A stretch of 64,000 nucleotides of DNA from CAYVTZ01 sp964454685 (GTDB lineage Bacteria > Bacillota > Clostridia > Christensenellales > Christensenellaceae). The stretch spans positions 62,001 to 126,000 of the forward strand of contig CAYVTZ010000001.1 in NCBI GenBank assembly GCA_964454685.1. The letters run 5' to 3'. The position numbers and the translations under genes are program-made. The notes beneath the pieces are model-generated. The model saw nothing but the letters and a program-made list of their open reading frames with translations. It made no database searches and had not been told where the DNA came from. This document shows, in pieces, positions 8,785-17,062 of this stretch (position 1 is the stretch's first letter; the number at the start of each line of letters is the position of its first letter).

Positions 8785-9416
8785 CACTTTTTCGCTCTCT
8801 CCACTGCCGCAAACACTTGATCGTGAAAAATGTTTGCCATCGCGTCGCACTCGACTCGCTCCACAATGCTGAATGCCTTGTTCATGGTCGGGCCTGCCGC
8901 CACCACACCGTGCTGCGGCAAAATACCCTGCAAGCCCATCTTGCTCGCGCGTTCCCGATTCGCTAAGAAGTATTCATAGGTGCGCTGTGCCAATTCTTCG
9001 GAATACGCCCATGCCTGCTCGATCACATCACAGTCGCCCATTTTAATGGTCGCCTCCGTCACAGAAGGGATCGGCTGGCTGAACGCCGCAAAGCACATCG
9101 TAAAATACGGATGCGCGTGGATCACCGCACCAATCTCCGGGAAGTTTTTCAGCAGCATCGTATGCATCCGGCTCTCGCGCGAGAGCTTATCCGGCCCTTC
9201 AATGATGTTACCGTCATAGTCGATAATCATCAATTCTTCCGGCGGAATGTCGCAGCGATGGTGTTCGGACATCATAGACGGCGTAATCAGCACGCGATTG
9301 TCCGCCACACGAACCGAAAGGTTTCCGCCCGCCGAGTTCGTCAGTTTCCGGCTGAACAACAGCCGCACCACTTCCAGCATTTCCAGTCTTTCCGCCATGT
9401 AAGATAATTTTAACAT
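8784..9416 (-). CDS. Class II aldolase, L-fuculose/L-rhamnulose-phosphate aldolase type
   Basis: Zinc aldolase that would split the ketose 1-phosphate made by the neighbouring kinase into dihydroxyacetone phosphate and an aldehyde (lactaldehyde if the sugar is a 6-deoxyhexose). The 210-residue chain has the expected sites: zinc ligands His100 and His102 in VIHAHPY, His169 in LPQHG, catalytic Glu81 in SRESRMH, and the phosphate-binding stretch TNSAGGNLS near residue 26. The length fits FucA (about 215). The start follows AAAGGTGAAACG. It is 28 bp downstream of the DeoR gene and overlaps the kinase by one base. The aldehyde product may be the substrate of the zinc alcohol dehydrogenase in the same operon. 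Confidence 0.9.
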   Translation of the reverse strand: MLKLSYMAERLEMLEVVRLLFSRKLTNSAGGNLSVRVADNRVLITPSMMSEHHRCDIPPEELMIIDYDGNIIEGPDKLSRESRMHTMLLKNFPEIGAVIHAHPYFTMCFAAFSQPIPSVTEATIKMGDCDVIEQAWAYSEELAQRTYEYFLANRERASKMGLQGILPQHGVVAAGPTMNKAFSIVERVECDAMANIFHDQVFAAVERAKK

Positions 9417-9444
9417 CGTTTCACCTTTCTATTTCAAAAAAAAT

Positions 9445-10263
9445 TTATACTTCTATCACCTGAGACCCCGCCTTTTGCAGATCACGAACCATGGAATGCG
9501 TCCTTTTATCGTAGTTTGTGACAATCAAGCCGATGCGCTCCGTTGGGCACGCAATGAAGGAATCCGCCATGCCGATCTTGGTGTTGTCGCACAACAGAAT
9601 CACTTCATTGGATTGATCCAGCACCACACGTTTCAGCTCATTGAGTTCAAACGTCGGGTTGGTGTATCCTACTTCAGGGTCTATGCCCGATGTCCCCACA
9701 AACGCTTTTTTAAAGTGCATGCGCCGCATAAAGGTAAATGCCTCCGGCGAAGTCTGGCTTTCATCCACCGCACTGATGGGGCCGCCCGCAATCATGATTT
9801 TAAACGGACTTTTCTGCACAAAAAGTTGTGCCGTGTGGATGGAGGAAGCCACCACCAGCACTTCCTTCAAATCCTGCCGCTGCAACAATTCCTGTGCAAA
9901 GGCGTTGCAGGTAGAGCCACCGCCGATATAAATGGTGTCGTAGGGCTCCACCAGCTGCGCCGCGCGATGCCCGATCTTCTTCTTGGCTTCGGCGTTTTTG
10001 AGTGTGCGCAGCTCATATTTTTCATAAGCATTGGCAATGGAAACCCCGCCGTGGAAGGAGTATAAGCGCTTTTGCAACTCCAAACATTTGATGTCACGGC
10101 GTACCGTGGAGGGCTTGATGCCCAGTGCCTCGCTGATTTCGCCAATCGCCGTAAAACTACGTTGGTTAACAAACTCGTAAATCGTCTGCTGACGTTGATT
10201 GATTAATTCCGATTTCATAACTCTTCTCTTATTAATCCCCTTCTTGCGCAGCATTGAAACCAT
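9445..10263 (-). CDS. DeoR/GlpR-family sugar-phosphate-responsive repressor
   Basis: Transcriptional regulator with an N-terminal DeoR helix-turn-helix (EISEALGIKPSTVRRDIKCLE) and a C-terminal sugar-phosphate sensor of the isomerase fold (YIGGGSTCNAFAQELL; VGTSGIDPEVGYTNP; LCDNTKIGM). It lies inside the operon it probably controls, between the Fe-S flavoprotein and the aldolase. I give the long start at 10263, which has GAGGTGA 9 bases upstream. The internal ATG at 10218 (MKSELINQRQQTI) fits the family N-terminus better but has only a weak AGAAGAG. Likely operators are the TTTCGTT-type motifs at 13712-13724 and perhaps the inverted repeat at 7133-7150. Confidence 0.88.
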   Translation of the reverse strand: MVSMLRKKGINKRRVMKSELINQRQQTIYEFVNQRSFTAIGEISEALGIKPSTVRRDIKCLELQKRLYSFHGGVSIANAYEKYELRTLKNAEAKKKIGHRAAQLVEPYDTIYIGGGSTCNAFAQELLQRQDLKEVLVVASSIHTAQLFVQKSPFKIMIAGGPISAVDESQTSPEAFTFMRRMHFKKAFVGTSGIDPEVGYTNPTFELNELKRVVLDQSNEVILLCDNTKIGMADSFIACPTERIGLIVTNYDKRTHSMVRDLQKAGSQVIEV

Positions 10264-10277
10264 TGCGCATATTCACC

Positions 10278-11519
10278 TCAGGTATGGTTCTGTGTCAGTT
10301 TTCCTTTTTCCGCGCGAACCTGCTGCAAAACCTCGGTGTAATATTTGTTGAAGGTACAGCATCCGATGCGCTCTTGACGAATCAGCAGTTCCAGACAATT
10401 ATCGCAAATGGTGCAGAACTTGATGTCCTTCTCCTGTCCGTCCGCTAACTTTTTAGGTAGCAGCGGATCGGCAAAGGACTGCCTGCCCAAACCAATCATG
10501 TCCACCACACCCTGTTCTATAAAGCGCGCGCCCGCTTTGAACATTGTATTCTCCTTGGGATCAACCATCTGAAGCTGTTTGTTGCCTTTTCCCCACACGG
10601 AATAATTGGAGCCGATTAACACCGTTTCCGGCTTCAGTGCAGCCTTAAACGCCTTTTGAAACGTCGGGTGCAGGTATGCCCAGTAGGGATGATTTTTCTC
10701 TGCCTGCGTCAGCGAGATCGTGATGGACGGACTGCCCGCCGATTGCACGATATAGCTTGCGCCGCGCTCTTCCAAACCTTTGATCAGGTCGAGCGGCTCT
10801 GTCAAATCAATGATGGGGGAGTCCGGCCCTTCCGTGCCAAACCCGCCGGGGAAACCTTCCCATGCGGAAATCTTAGAACCGATGACAAAGTTTTTATCAT
10901 TGACACCTTTTGCGATGCGTTCGTATAAATCAAACGCAAAGCGCCGTCTGTTTTCCCAGCTTCCGCCGTACTTCCATTTACGATTGTTAAACGGGCGTAA
11001 AATTTGCGATCCCAAATATCCGTGGCACAGCTTCATATCAATGCCGTCCGCACCCACATCATGCGCGATCTTTGCCGCAAGCACGAAATCGTCCATGATT
11101 TTGTCCACTTCCTCCTCTGTCAGCAAATCGCCGCCGTAGGTGTAGGACGGGCACACCGTCACTCTGCGAGAAAATTCAGGGTTGCTGAGCTCGCCGGAGT
11201 GCGTCAACTGAAACACAATGATAGGTTTGTCGTTGACCTCTTTCAACTTTTTCATGAAGTTGGTCAGCGCCGGCACATTCTGCTGCTGAATCAGCAGTTG
11301 ATTCTTGCGCGAACGGCTCTCCTGCGTGATGGAAATGGCTTCTAAATCGATTAAGCCCCAGTCGCCTTTGTATAAATTCTCATATCTTTGATAGGTCAAA
11401 TCGGTTGGATTGCCCTGCTCGTCCGCATCGGTACACTCCATTGCCTGCACAAAAAAACGATTGGTACAGGTTCGATTCCCAATTTTGATTGGTTTTAATA
11501 ATGTATCTTGATAGCTCAT
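10278..11519 (-). CDS. Old-Yellow-Enzyme-like NADH:flavin oxidoreductase with a [4Fe-4S] cysteine motif
   Basis: FMN TIM-barrel oxidoreductase of the 2,4-dienoyl-CoA reductase / trimethylamine dehydrogenase branch. In the 413-residue protein, DLKPIKIGNRT-like text begins the barrel, the substrate region shows KLCHGYLGSQILRPFNNRK near residue 165 (an H-x3-GS-Q-L-x2-F family pattern), and RYGG-like KYGGSWENR follows. The C-terminus carries C-x2-C-x2-C-x11-C (CTICDNC...GCC), the cluster ligand set of the Fe-S members. The C-terminal FAD/NAD domain of the 670-730-residue relatives is absent, so another electron partner is needed. The start follows AGGAGGAGACT. It is 61 bp after the zinc dehydrogenase and 14 bp before the DeoR gene. 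A role in sugar catabolism, such as ene reduction of a dehydrated intermediate, is speculative. Confidence 0.88.
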   Translation of the reverse strand: MSYQDTLLKPIKIGNRTCTNRFFVQAMECTDADEQGNPTDLTYQRYENLYKGDWGLIDLEAISITQESRSRKNQLLIQQQNVPALTNFMKKLKEVNDKPIIVFQLTHSGELSNPEFSRRVTVCPSYTYGGDLLTEEEVDKIMDDFVLAAKIAHDVGADGIDMKLCHGYLGSQILRPFNNRKWKYGGSWENRRRFAFDLYERIAKGVNDKNFVIGSKISAWEGFPGGFGTEGPDSPIIDLTEPLDLIKGLEERGASYIVQSAGSPSITISLTQAEKNHPYWAYLHPTFQKAFKAALKPETVLIGSNYSVWGKGNKQLQMVDPKENTMFKAGARFIEQGVVDMIGLGRQSFADPLLPKKLADGQEKDIKFCTICDNCLELLIRQERIGCCTFNKYYTEVLQQVRAEKGKLTQNHT

Positions 11520-11580
11520 AGTCTCCTCCTGTTTTACGCCGGAAGGCGTATTGCCCTCCGGCTGTCCGTCGCCCGTCGTA

Positions 11581-12651
11581 TTACAAATCCTGATCTAAAA
11601 TCACGCGCTCTTTGATTTTCGGAGAAACCAAAATCTTAAACAGCTTGGGATTTTCGCGCAATTCGTGCAACACCGTTTCCAGTTCTTCCAGCGGCACCAC
11701 CATCGAAAGCAGCGGCATCGGATCTACCCGCTTGTGGTGCAACAGCGTGATGGCGTCGCCCCAGTCGTTGCCGATACCCGCGCAAGAGCCACTCACCTTC
11801 TTTTCGCCGAGTACAAACTCATACGGCGGCAGCTTTGCAAAGTCATCCTGCGCGCACACGCCAAACGCCTCCAGCTTTCCGCCGCGCCGCAACATCTGAA
11901 ACGCCTGCTCATAGGTGCTGGAGTGTCCCACTGCCTCAATCACATAGTCCGCGCCAATCCCGCCGGTCAATTTTTTCACTTCCGCCACCGGGTCGGTAAC
12001 TTCTTTGATATTGATGGTGTAGTCCACACCCATGTCCTTCGCAATTTGCAGCCGCTTTTCGCTGTCACCAACTAAAATCACAGGCGCACAGCCACGCAGC
12101 AGCGCCAGTTTGGCGTGCAACACACCCAGTCCGCAGCCAATCACCACGCAGGATGATCCAATTTTTGCATCCATGCGTTTGCTTGCCTGCAATACCGCCG
12201 TCATAGGTTCCACAAATGTCGCAGTATAGTCGTCCATCTCATCCGGAATGTGATAGATATTCTTCCACGGCGCTTTCACATATTCCGCAAACGCGCCGTC
12301 CGTGTGAATACCCAGCTGTGTGAAGGTCTGGCACAGCAGTCCATCCCCCCTGCGGCAGAAGTAGCACGTACCGCAGCACAGACAAATGTCTGCCGCCACG
12401 CGGTCGCCCACCTTCACGCCCTGCGCATTCTTGCCCACTTTCGCAACCGTGCCGTAAAATTCATGCCCTGTGATCAGCGGCAAAAATTCTTTTGCATATT
12501 TTCCTTTATAGATGCTCCAGTCCGAGCCGCAAATGCCGCAATATGCCACCTCGATCAACACTTCATCGTCGTTGATCTGCGGAATCGGGATCTCCTTGAG
12601 CACCATCTTATCGGGTGCTTCCACCACTTGTGCACGCATTGTATCTTTCAT
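11581..12651 (-). CDS. Zinc-dependent medium-chain alcohol/polyol dehydrogenase
   Basis: NAD(P)-dependent zinc dehydrogenase acting on an alcohol, polyol or threonine-like substrate. The 356-residue protein has catalytic-zinc residues in CGICGSD (near 37-43) and GHEFYG (near 60), a structural-zinc cluster CGTCYFCRRGDGLLC near 93, and a Rossmann motif VIGCGLGVLHAKLA near 172. The start at 12651 follows GGAGGAAACAAA. It lies 51 bp after the epimerase gene and 61 bp before the flavoprotein in the 13686 operon. It may reduce the aldehyde released by the aldolase, or oxidise the incoming polyol; both are inference. A second zinc dehydrogenase at 18930 belongs to a different operon. Confidence 0.9.
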   Translation of the reverse strand: MKDTMRAQVVEAPDKMVLKEIPIPQINDDEVLIEVAYCGICGSDWSIYKGKYAKEFLPLITGHEFYGTVAKVGKNAQGVKVGDRVAADICLCCGTCYFCRRGDGLLCQTFTQLGIHTDGAFAEYVKAPWKNIYHIPDEMDDYTATFVEPMTAVLQASKRMDAKIGSSCVVIGCGLGVLHAKLALLRGCAPVILVGDSEKRLQIAKDMGVDYTINIKEVTDPVAEVKKLTGGIGADYVIEAVGHSSTYEQAFQMLRRGGKLEAFGVCAQDDFAKLPPYEFVLGEKKVSGSCAGIGNDWGDAITLLHHKRVDPMPLLSMVVPLEELETVLHELRENPKLFKILVSPKIKERVILDQDL

Positions 12652-12702
12652 TTTGTTTCCTCCGTTTATCCTCGGAATGTTCCGTTGCCTACCCTCTGAT
12701 GC

Positions 12703-13686
12703 TCAGTCCTTCGGGTTGTTGAAAATCTTGTCTCTTCTGCCCTCGTAGGGCGCTTTAATCAGCAGCGGCTTCAAGAAATCCACCACTTTTTCCACACCGT
12801 CGCCTACGCTCATGGTCACGTCCTCGTGCTCATAGCTGAGTACATAGTCGTAGCCCACCATCGCCAGCTCGGTGATGACCTTTTTCCACGGCACACTGCC
12901 CCAGCCCGGAATGCGGAAGCGGAAGGAACGATCAATGCGCTGCCAATCTCCCTGCATCAGAATACCGCCGTACGGCAGGTTGTGCTCAACAATCTCGCCA
13001 TCTTTTGCATGCACATGGAAAATACGATCGCCCAGCGCATCAATGAAATGCTCCACGCGCAGTCCCAAATAAATGAGGTTTGCAGGGTCAAGGTTAAAGC
13101 CCAGGCACGGGTGGTTGTCCACCAGCTCGATCGCGCGCTTTGCCGTGTGAATATCATAAATCATGTTGTTTGGGTGTGGCTCCACCGCAAACTTCACGCC
13201 ATATTCTTTGAACTTGTCCAAGATCGGCATAAAGTAACGCACAAAGTCCTCTTCCATCTGTCCCCAGCCTTGCGGGCACGGGAAGGGAAAATACCGCCCC
13301 CAGTTGGTCACACCGGTAAACCCGTTGACCACAGGCACTTCCAGCGCATTTGCCGTTTGCGCGGTCTTAATGAGGCTTTCCGTTCCGTATTTAATTTTTT
13401 CTTCTTTGGTGCCTTTGTAAATGCTGTCCGTATCTTCCGTCCACGGCCCTAAAATCAACAAAGAATCCGCATGATTGGATAGACCGGAAATGGTCACACC
13501 GTATCCTTCCAGCATCTTGCGCAGCGCCTGCGCGTTCGAGCCTTTTAGGATTTCATCACAATCAAGCTGCCCGTTATCAATATAAGCGGGAATCTCCATC
13601 ATTTCATAACCATGCGCCTGCATGATCTTCGCAACTTCCTCCAGCGATAAATGCGCGTAATTTGCTGCAAAAAAACCAAGTTTCAT
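12703..13686 (-). CDS. TIM-barrel sugar isomerase/epimerase
   Basis: 327-residue xylose-isomerase-like TIM-barrel protein, first gene of its operon. It begins MKLGFFAANYAHLSLEEVAK and shows the metal-ligand order Glu in FAVEPHPNNMIYD, Asp in FNLDPANLIY, His in FHVHAKDGE and Glu near the end in YVLSYEHEDV. The insertion with IPGWGSVPWKK before the last strand is common in members paired with Gfo/Idh dehydrogenases. The start follows TAGGAGGTAGCT. Downstream come the zinc dehydrogenase, flavoprotein, DeoR regulator, aldolase and kinase. The exact sugar and reaction (isomerase, epimerase or keto-sugar lyase) cannot be told from sequence. Confidence 0.87.
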   Translation of the reverse strand: MKLGFFAANYAHLSLEEVAKIMQAHGYEMMEIPAYIDNGQLDCDEILKGSNAQALRKMLEGYGVTISGLSNHADSLLILGPWTEDTDSIYKGTKEEKIKYGTESLIKTAQTANALEVPVVNGFTGVTNWGRYFPFPCPQGWGQMEEDFVRYFMPILDKFKEYGVKFAVEPHPNNMIYDIHTAKRAIELVDNHPCLGFNLDPANLIYLGLRVEHFIDALGDRIFHVHAKDGEIVEHNLPYGGILMQGDWQRIDRSFRFRIPGWGSVPWKKVITELAMVGYDYVLSYEHEDVTMSVGDGVEKVVDFLKPLLIKAPYEGRRDKIFNNPKD

Positions 13687-13711
13687 AGCTACCTCCTATT
13701 TTGTTTTCCTT

Positions 13712-13724
13712 CGCGTTTCGTTCC
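13712..13724 (-). promoter_or_regulatory. Candidate DeoR-type operator in the leader of the 13686 operon
   Basis: CGCGTTTCGTTCC (plus strand) lies between the promoter and start codon of the 13686 operon. It matches CGCATTTCGTTCC at 23848-23860, upstream of the xylulokinase operon, at 12 of 13 positions. TTTCGTT repeats are typical DeoR-family operators; which of the two DeoR proteins binds is unknown. Confidence 0.45.
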
Positions 13725-13754
13725 AGAATTTAAACAATTTACTTCTATACAAAT

Positions 13755-13782
13755 ATTGTAACACGCTCTAAATTTTTGTCAA
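13755..13782 (-). promoter_or_regulatory. Promoter of the epimerase-dehydrogenase-aldolase-kinase operon
   Basis: Minus-strand TTGACA (13777-13782), 16-base spacer and TACAAT (13755-13760), about 65 bases before the epimerase start, in an AT-rich stretch. The 13687-13958 interval otherwise holds only the terminator hairpin. Confidence 0.75.
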
Positions 13783-13877
13783 CATTCCAAAAATATTTTT
13801 TCAATTTTTCGTAATTTTATCTCTTATTCTATTAAAATGGAATTAAATATTAAAAATTATTTTCAGTTTCCACCAAA

Positions 13878-13907
13878 AGTAGCGCAATGTTGGGTTGCGC
13901 TATTTTT
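13878..13907 (-). terminator. Terminator hairpin ending the seven-gene operon
   Basis: Perfect 8-bp stem TAGCGCAA/TTGCGCTA (13880-13887 with 13895-13902) and a 7-base loop, flanked by AAAA on the left (read as CTTTT on the minus strand) and TTTTT on the right. It sits downstream of the phosphotriesterase-family gene and can work in both directions. Confidence 0.65.
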
Positions 13908-13958
13908 ACCAGTCTATTCAAGTATTGCTTAAATAGAATCAAAAACCGTTTTTGCGCT

Positions 13959-14906
13959 TTAGCGCAGTGCCAAAGCGCTCTGCGGATTTTCCACCATCAT
14001 GATCCGAACCATATCCTCACCAATTCCACGTTGCAACATCAGTGAGCGGAACGTACTCAATAAATAGTCCAAACCCGTATCACCGCCGTAGGAGAACAAG
14101 CGCTGCGCTGTGGTATCCAGCGACAGCAGCAGCTTTTGCGCCCAACCGCTCTGCAACATCGTTTCAATCAGTGTTAATTCCGTTTCATTATCATGATATT
14201 TCAAGCGATGAATGGTATCATATTCCAAAAACGCACCCGCCGCCGCGACCTCTTTATGATATCCCACGTCCAGCCGCGCACGATCCAAATGACACGCAAT
14301 CAATCTCTCAGCCGCGAGCCCATACTGCTCCATCAGCCGCAACAGTTCCAAAGCGTCCGTGTCCGGCTCAAAGTGTGCCAAAATGGCAACCCCCGTCTGC
14401 GCTGCCGCCTGCACCGCCGCATGAAACAACTTGGTATAAACCTCGTTTGCAAACACACCGCCCGCATCCACCGCCACTTTAATGATGCCCGCGCGCGCCG
14501 AAAGTACGCGCTTGCCGTCGCAGAGCGATGATTGCATGCCCTGCTGTATCTCATTCCGATACAGCCGCGCCAATTCATCTTCACTGTATTGAAGCAAAGA
14601 TTCATCATCAAAAAAGCAAATCTTGTGAAATCCGGTGGAAGCAACGAGATGCACACCTGTCGCTTGCGCCGCCCGCTCCATGCGTTCCGCCATGCGTCCG
14701 CATCCCAGTGGCTGTGCATCCACCAATGCGTTGCCACCGGCATGCGCATAACGCGTCAGTTCCTGCACCGATGCCTCTTCATCATTCAGGCACAGTGCCG
14801 GACTAACCGCAAACGATTTCCCTTTTTCCAAAAACAAATGCTCATGACATTGGCACCACCCCAACTCAGTCGCAGGGATGTCGCCAAGGACGGTACGAAT
14901 ATTCAT
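13959..14906 (-). CDS. Phosphotriesterase-family metal hydrolase (possible lactonase)
   Basis: 315-residue amidohydrolase-superfamily barrel. Metal-binding residues are visible in order: HxH in CHEHLF (His21, His23), a Lys in GIIKVA that may be carbamylated, His in AHFEP, His in ACHLDRA and Asp in LSLDTT. Family members hydrolyse lactones, phosphotriesters or sugar lactones. Beside a KDPG-type aldolase and sugar dehydrogenases, a sugar-lactonase role is attractive but inferred. I chose ATG 14906 because GAGGA lies 6 bases upstream; the longer reading would use TTG at 14918, which overlaps that site. It is the last gene before the terminator at 13880, 235 bp after the aldolase gene. Confidence 0.82.
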   Translation of the reverse strand: MNIRTVLGDIPATELGWCQCHEHLFLEKGKSFAVSPALCLNDEEASVQELTRYAHAGGNALVDAQPLGCGRMAERMERAAQATGVHLVASTGFHKICFFDDESLLQYSEDELARLYRNEIQQGMQSSLCDGKRVLSARAGIIKVAVDAGGVFANEVYTKLFHAAVQAAAQTGVAILAHFEPDTDALELLRLMEQYGLAAERLIACHLDRARLDVGYHKEVAAAGAFLEYDTIHRLKYHDNETELTLIETMLQSGWAQKLLLSLDTTAQRLFSYGGDTGLDYLLSTFRSLMLQRGIGEDMVRIMMVENPQSALALR

Positions 14907-15141
14907 GTTATTCCTCAATCCAGTAGAGCTGCCTTAAACAATCAAAAACACATCGACTCCGTTGCAGGCACTTGCAAAAGCAGCATCAAATCCATCATTT
15001 GTCCAACTATTTGCAAGTGCGCAACCATAGATGCCTCATGCACTGCGCTCCGCCGCTATTTTCACATTCATACTTCATGAGAACGTCGGGCAGCAGCCAT
15101 TGCTTTCTTACAGGCAGAGCTTAATCGACCACTTGAAATCC

Positions 15142-15795
15142 TTACGCGTTTGCGGGCTGTCTAGCCGCTTTCACCGCTGCAACCAACTCTTTGCCGATGC
15201 GCACGATGCTGTCATAATCGCCCGTTTTCGCACCCGCCGTCAGGTCTCCGCCTGCGCCAACTGCAACCGCGCCCGCTTTAATCCATTCTGCCGCGTTACC
15301 CGCATTCACGCCGCCTGTCGGCATCACTTCCGCCTGCGGCAACGGCCCTTTGATGGCTTTGATGATCGCCGGTCCAAAGAGGTTTCCGGGGAATACCTTC
15401 ACGATGTCCGCGCCCGCTTCCATGCACTCCACCACTTCTTTGATGGTCATAGCGCCCGGCATGCAAGCGATTTGATACCGCATGCACAGCTTCACCGTCT
15501 CCACGTTCAAGCAGGGACTGACTACATAATGCGCACCCGCCAAAATCGCCGCACGCGCTGTTTCCGGGTCAAGCACCGTGCCAGCGCCAACCAGCACTTC
15601 TTCCGGACTGTATTTTTTAGAAACCTTCTCAATCAAATTCAGCGCACCGGGTACCGTAAAGGTGATTTCAATGCCCACAATCCCCGCCTGAATGCAGGCG
15701 TCGATGATCTTCATCGCCTGTTCTTCATTGTCGCCACGCACGACGGCGATCACGCCGCTTTCCTTCAATCTTCTCAAAACTTCCGCTTTTTTCAT
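15142..15795 (-). CDS. eda: 2-Dehydro-3-deoxy-phosphogluconate/4-hydroxy-2-oxoglutarate aldolase
   Basis: Class I aldolase of the KDPG/KHG family, releasing pyruvate from a 2-keto-3-deoxy sugar acid (phosphate). The 217-residue protein keeps the catalytic pair at the same numbers as the E. coli enzyme: Glu43 in GIEITF and Schiff-base Lys133 in DIVKVFPGN. It also has GAGTVL near residue 70 and PTGGVNAGN near residue 158. The start follows GAGGTGAAATA. It lies between a 2-hydroxyacid dehydrogenase gene and the phosphotriesterase-family hydrolase, on the same strand, with 190-235 bp gaps. Together with the adjacent dehydrogenases it suggests an Entner-Doudoroff-like end of a sugar-acid pathway; substrate could be KDPG, KDPGal or a non-phosphorylated analogue. 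Confidence 0.9.
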   Translation of the reverse strand: MKKAEVLRRLKESGVIAVVRGDNEEQAMKIIDACIQAGIVGIEITFTVPGALNLIEKVSKKYSPEEVLVGAGTVLDPETARAAILAGAHYVVSPCLNVETVKLCMRYQIACMPGAMTIKEVVECMEAGADIVKVFPGNLFGPAIIKAIKGPLPQAEVMPTGGVNAGNAAEWIKAGAVAVGAGGDLTAGAKTGDYDSIVRIGKELVAAVKAARQPANA

Positions 15796-15980
15796 TATTT
15801 CACCTCATTTTTCTACTTTTACACAGAATTTACCATGGCTGGATCAAAAGCAATGCAGCACGCATCACTCCATGTTTACGCAAGACGCCTCGCCCTGCTC
15901 CACTCATGGCATTACATCGCTGCGCAATAACCAAGCGCACTCACACTGCTTCTCTCAAACGCCGGCATGTCCGGACGGCC

Positions 15981-16937
15981 TCATTTGTTCAGTATGCACT
16001 TGCATTCCTGCCCACTCAGCACCGCAATACAGTTCTCCACTGCCATCGTACCCATGCCCTCTACCGCTTCTGCGGTATGCGCTCCGGTATGCGGCGTGAA
16101 AATCACGCGTGGCAATCCCTTTAAGGGAGAGTCAATCAACGGTTCCTGCTCAAACGCATCCAGTCCAAGCCCACTTAGCTTGCCACTCTTGACTGCCTGC
16201 GCCGCCGCTTCTTCGTCAATCAATCCACCGCGCGCCGTGTTGATGATGGCAGCGCCGCTCTTCATGCTGGCAATCATCTGCGCATCAATCATATGCTTGG
16301 TTTGATCGTTGAGCGGCACGTGCAGCGAAACAAAATCGCTCGTACGCAGCACTTCCGCAAGCTCCATCTTGCCGATGCCGTGCGCCGTTGCAAATGCCTC
16401 GTCAAAATAAGGGTCGTATGCGTTCACCGCCATGTCAAACGCACGCGCGCGCACTGCAAGGTTCTTGCCGATTGCGCCCATACCTACAATGCCCAGCGTC
16501 TTGCCTTTCAGCTCAATGCCTTCACTACGAGGCCACTCGCCTTGCTGCACCGCATCGTGCAGCTGCGGGATATTACGCGCCACATTCACCATCAGCGCAA
16601 ACGCCAGCTCCGCCACCGCAACCGAGTTGGTGCCCGGCGTGTTGGTCACTACTACGCCTTTTTTGGTGCAGGCAGGAATATCCACACGGTCTACACCCGC
16701 ACCGTAGCGCGAAATCACCTTCACGCTGTCCGGCATCGCCTCAATCACATCCGCCGTAATGTAGTCCACCCCGGCAATATAACCATCCACGCCCTGTAAC
16801 ATGGCAACCAATTCCCCGCCCTTGAGCGGCTTGCCTGTCTCGTTGTATATCACCTCGTCCGCAAACGCTTCAATGCGCGCCTTCGCCGCTGCATTTACCG
16901 GTTTCAGAAAAGAGGTAGGTGTCACTAAAATTTTCAT
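15981..16937 (-). CDS. D-isomer-specific 2-hydroxyacid dehydrogenase (phosphoglycerate dehydrogenase-like)
   Basis: NAD-dependent dehydrogenase of the SerA/hydroxypyruvate-reductase superfamily, 318 residues. It has the nucleotide motif GKTLGIVGMGAIGKN near residue 140 and catalytic Arg in NTARGGLIDE, Glu in the following helix region and His in TPHTGAHT near residue 283. The C-terminal regulatory domain of SerA is missing, so a catabolic or reductive role is more likely than serine synthesis. ATG 16937 follows GGAGAATAAC; the longer reading would start 21 bases earlier without a site. It is between the cupin isomerase and the KDPG aldolase. Substrate (phosphoglycerate, glyoxylate, hydroxypyruvate or another 2-hydroxyacid) is unknown. 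Confidence 0.88.
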   Translation of the reverse strand: MKILVTPTSFLKPVNAAAKARIEAFADEVIYNETGKPLKGGELVAMLQGVDGYIAGVDYITADVIEAMPDSVKVISRYGAGVDRVDIPACTKKGVVVTNTPGTNSVAVAELAFALMVNVARNIPQLHDAVQQGEWPRSEGIELKGKTLGIVGMGAIGKNLAVRARAFDMAVNAYDPYFDEAFATAHGIGKMELAEVLRTSDFVSLHVPLNDQTKHMIDAQMIASMKSGAAIINTARGGLIDEEAAAQAVKSGKLSGLGLDAFEQEPLIDSPLKGLPRVIFTPHTGAHTAEAVEGMGTMAVENCIAVLSGQECKCILNK

Positions 16938-17062
16938 GTTATTCTCCATTTTTCGCAAATTATGATTTTGCAGCCACCAAACGCAAACACGCTGCCGTCA
17001 TATCGCGCAAACCCCGCCTTTTCCCGGCAAGGTTGCGCGCGTTTTCAGACAGCTAGTTCGTA

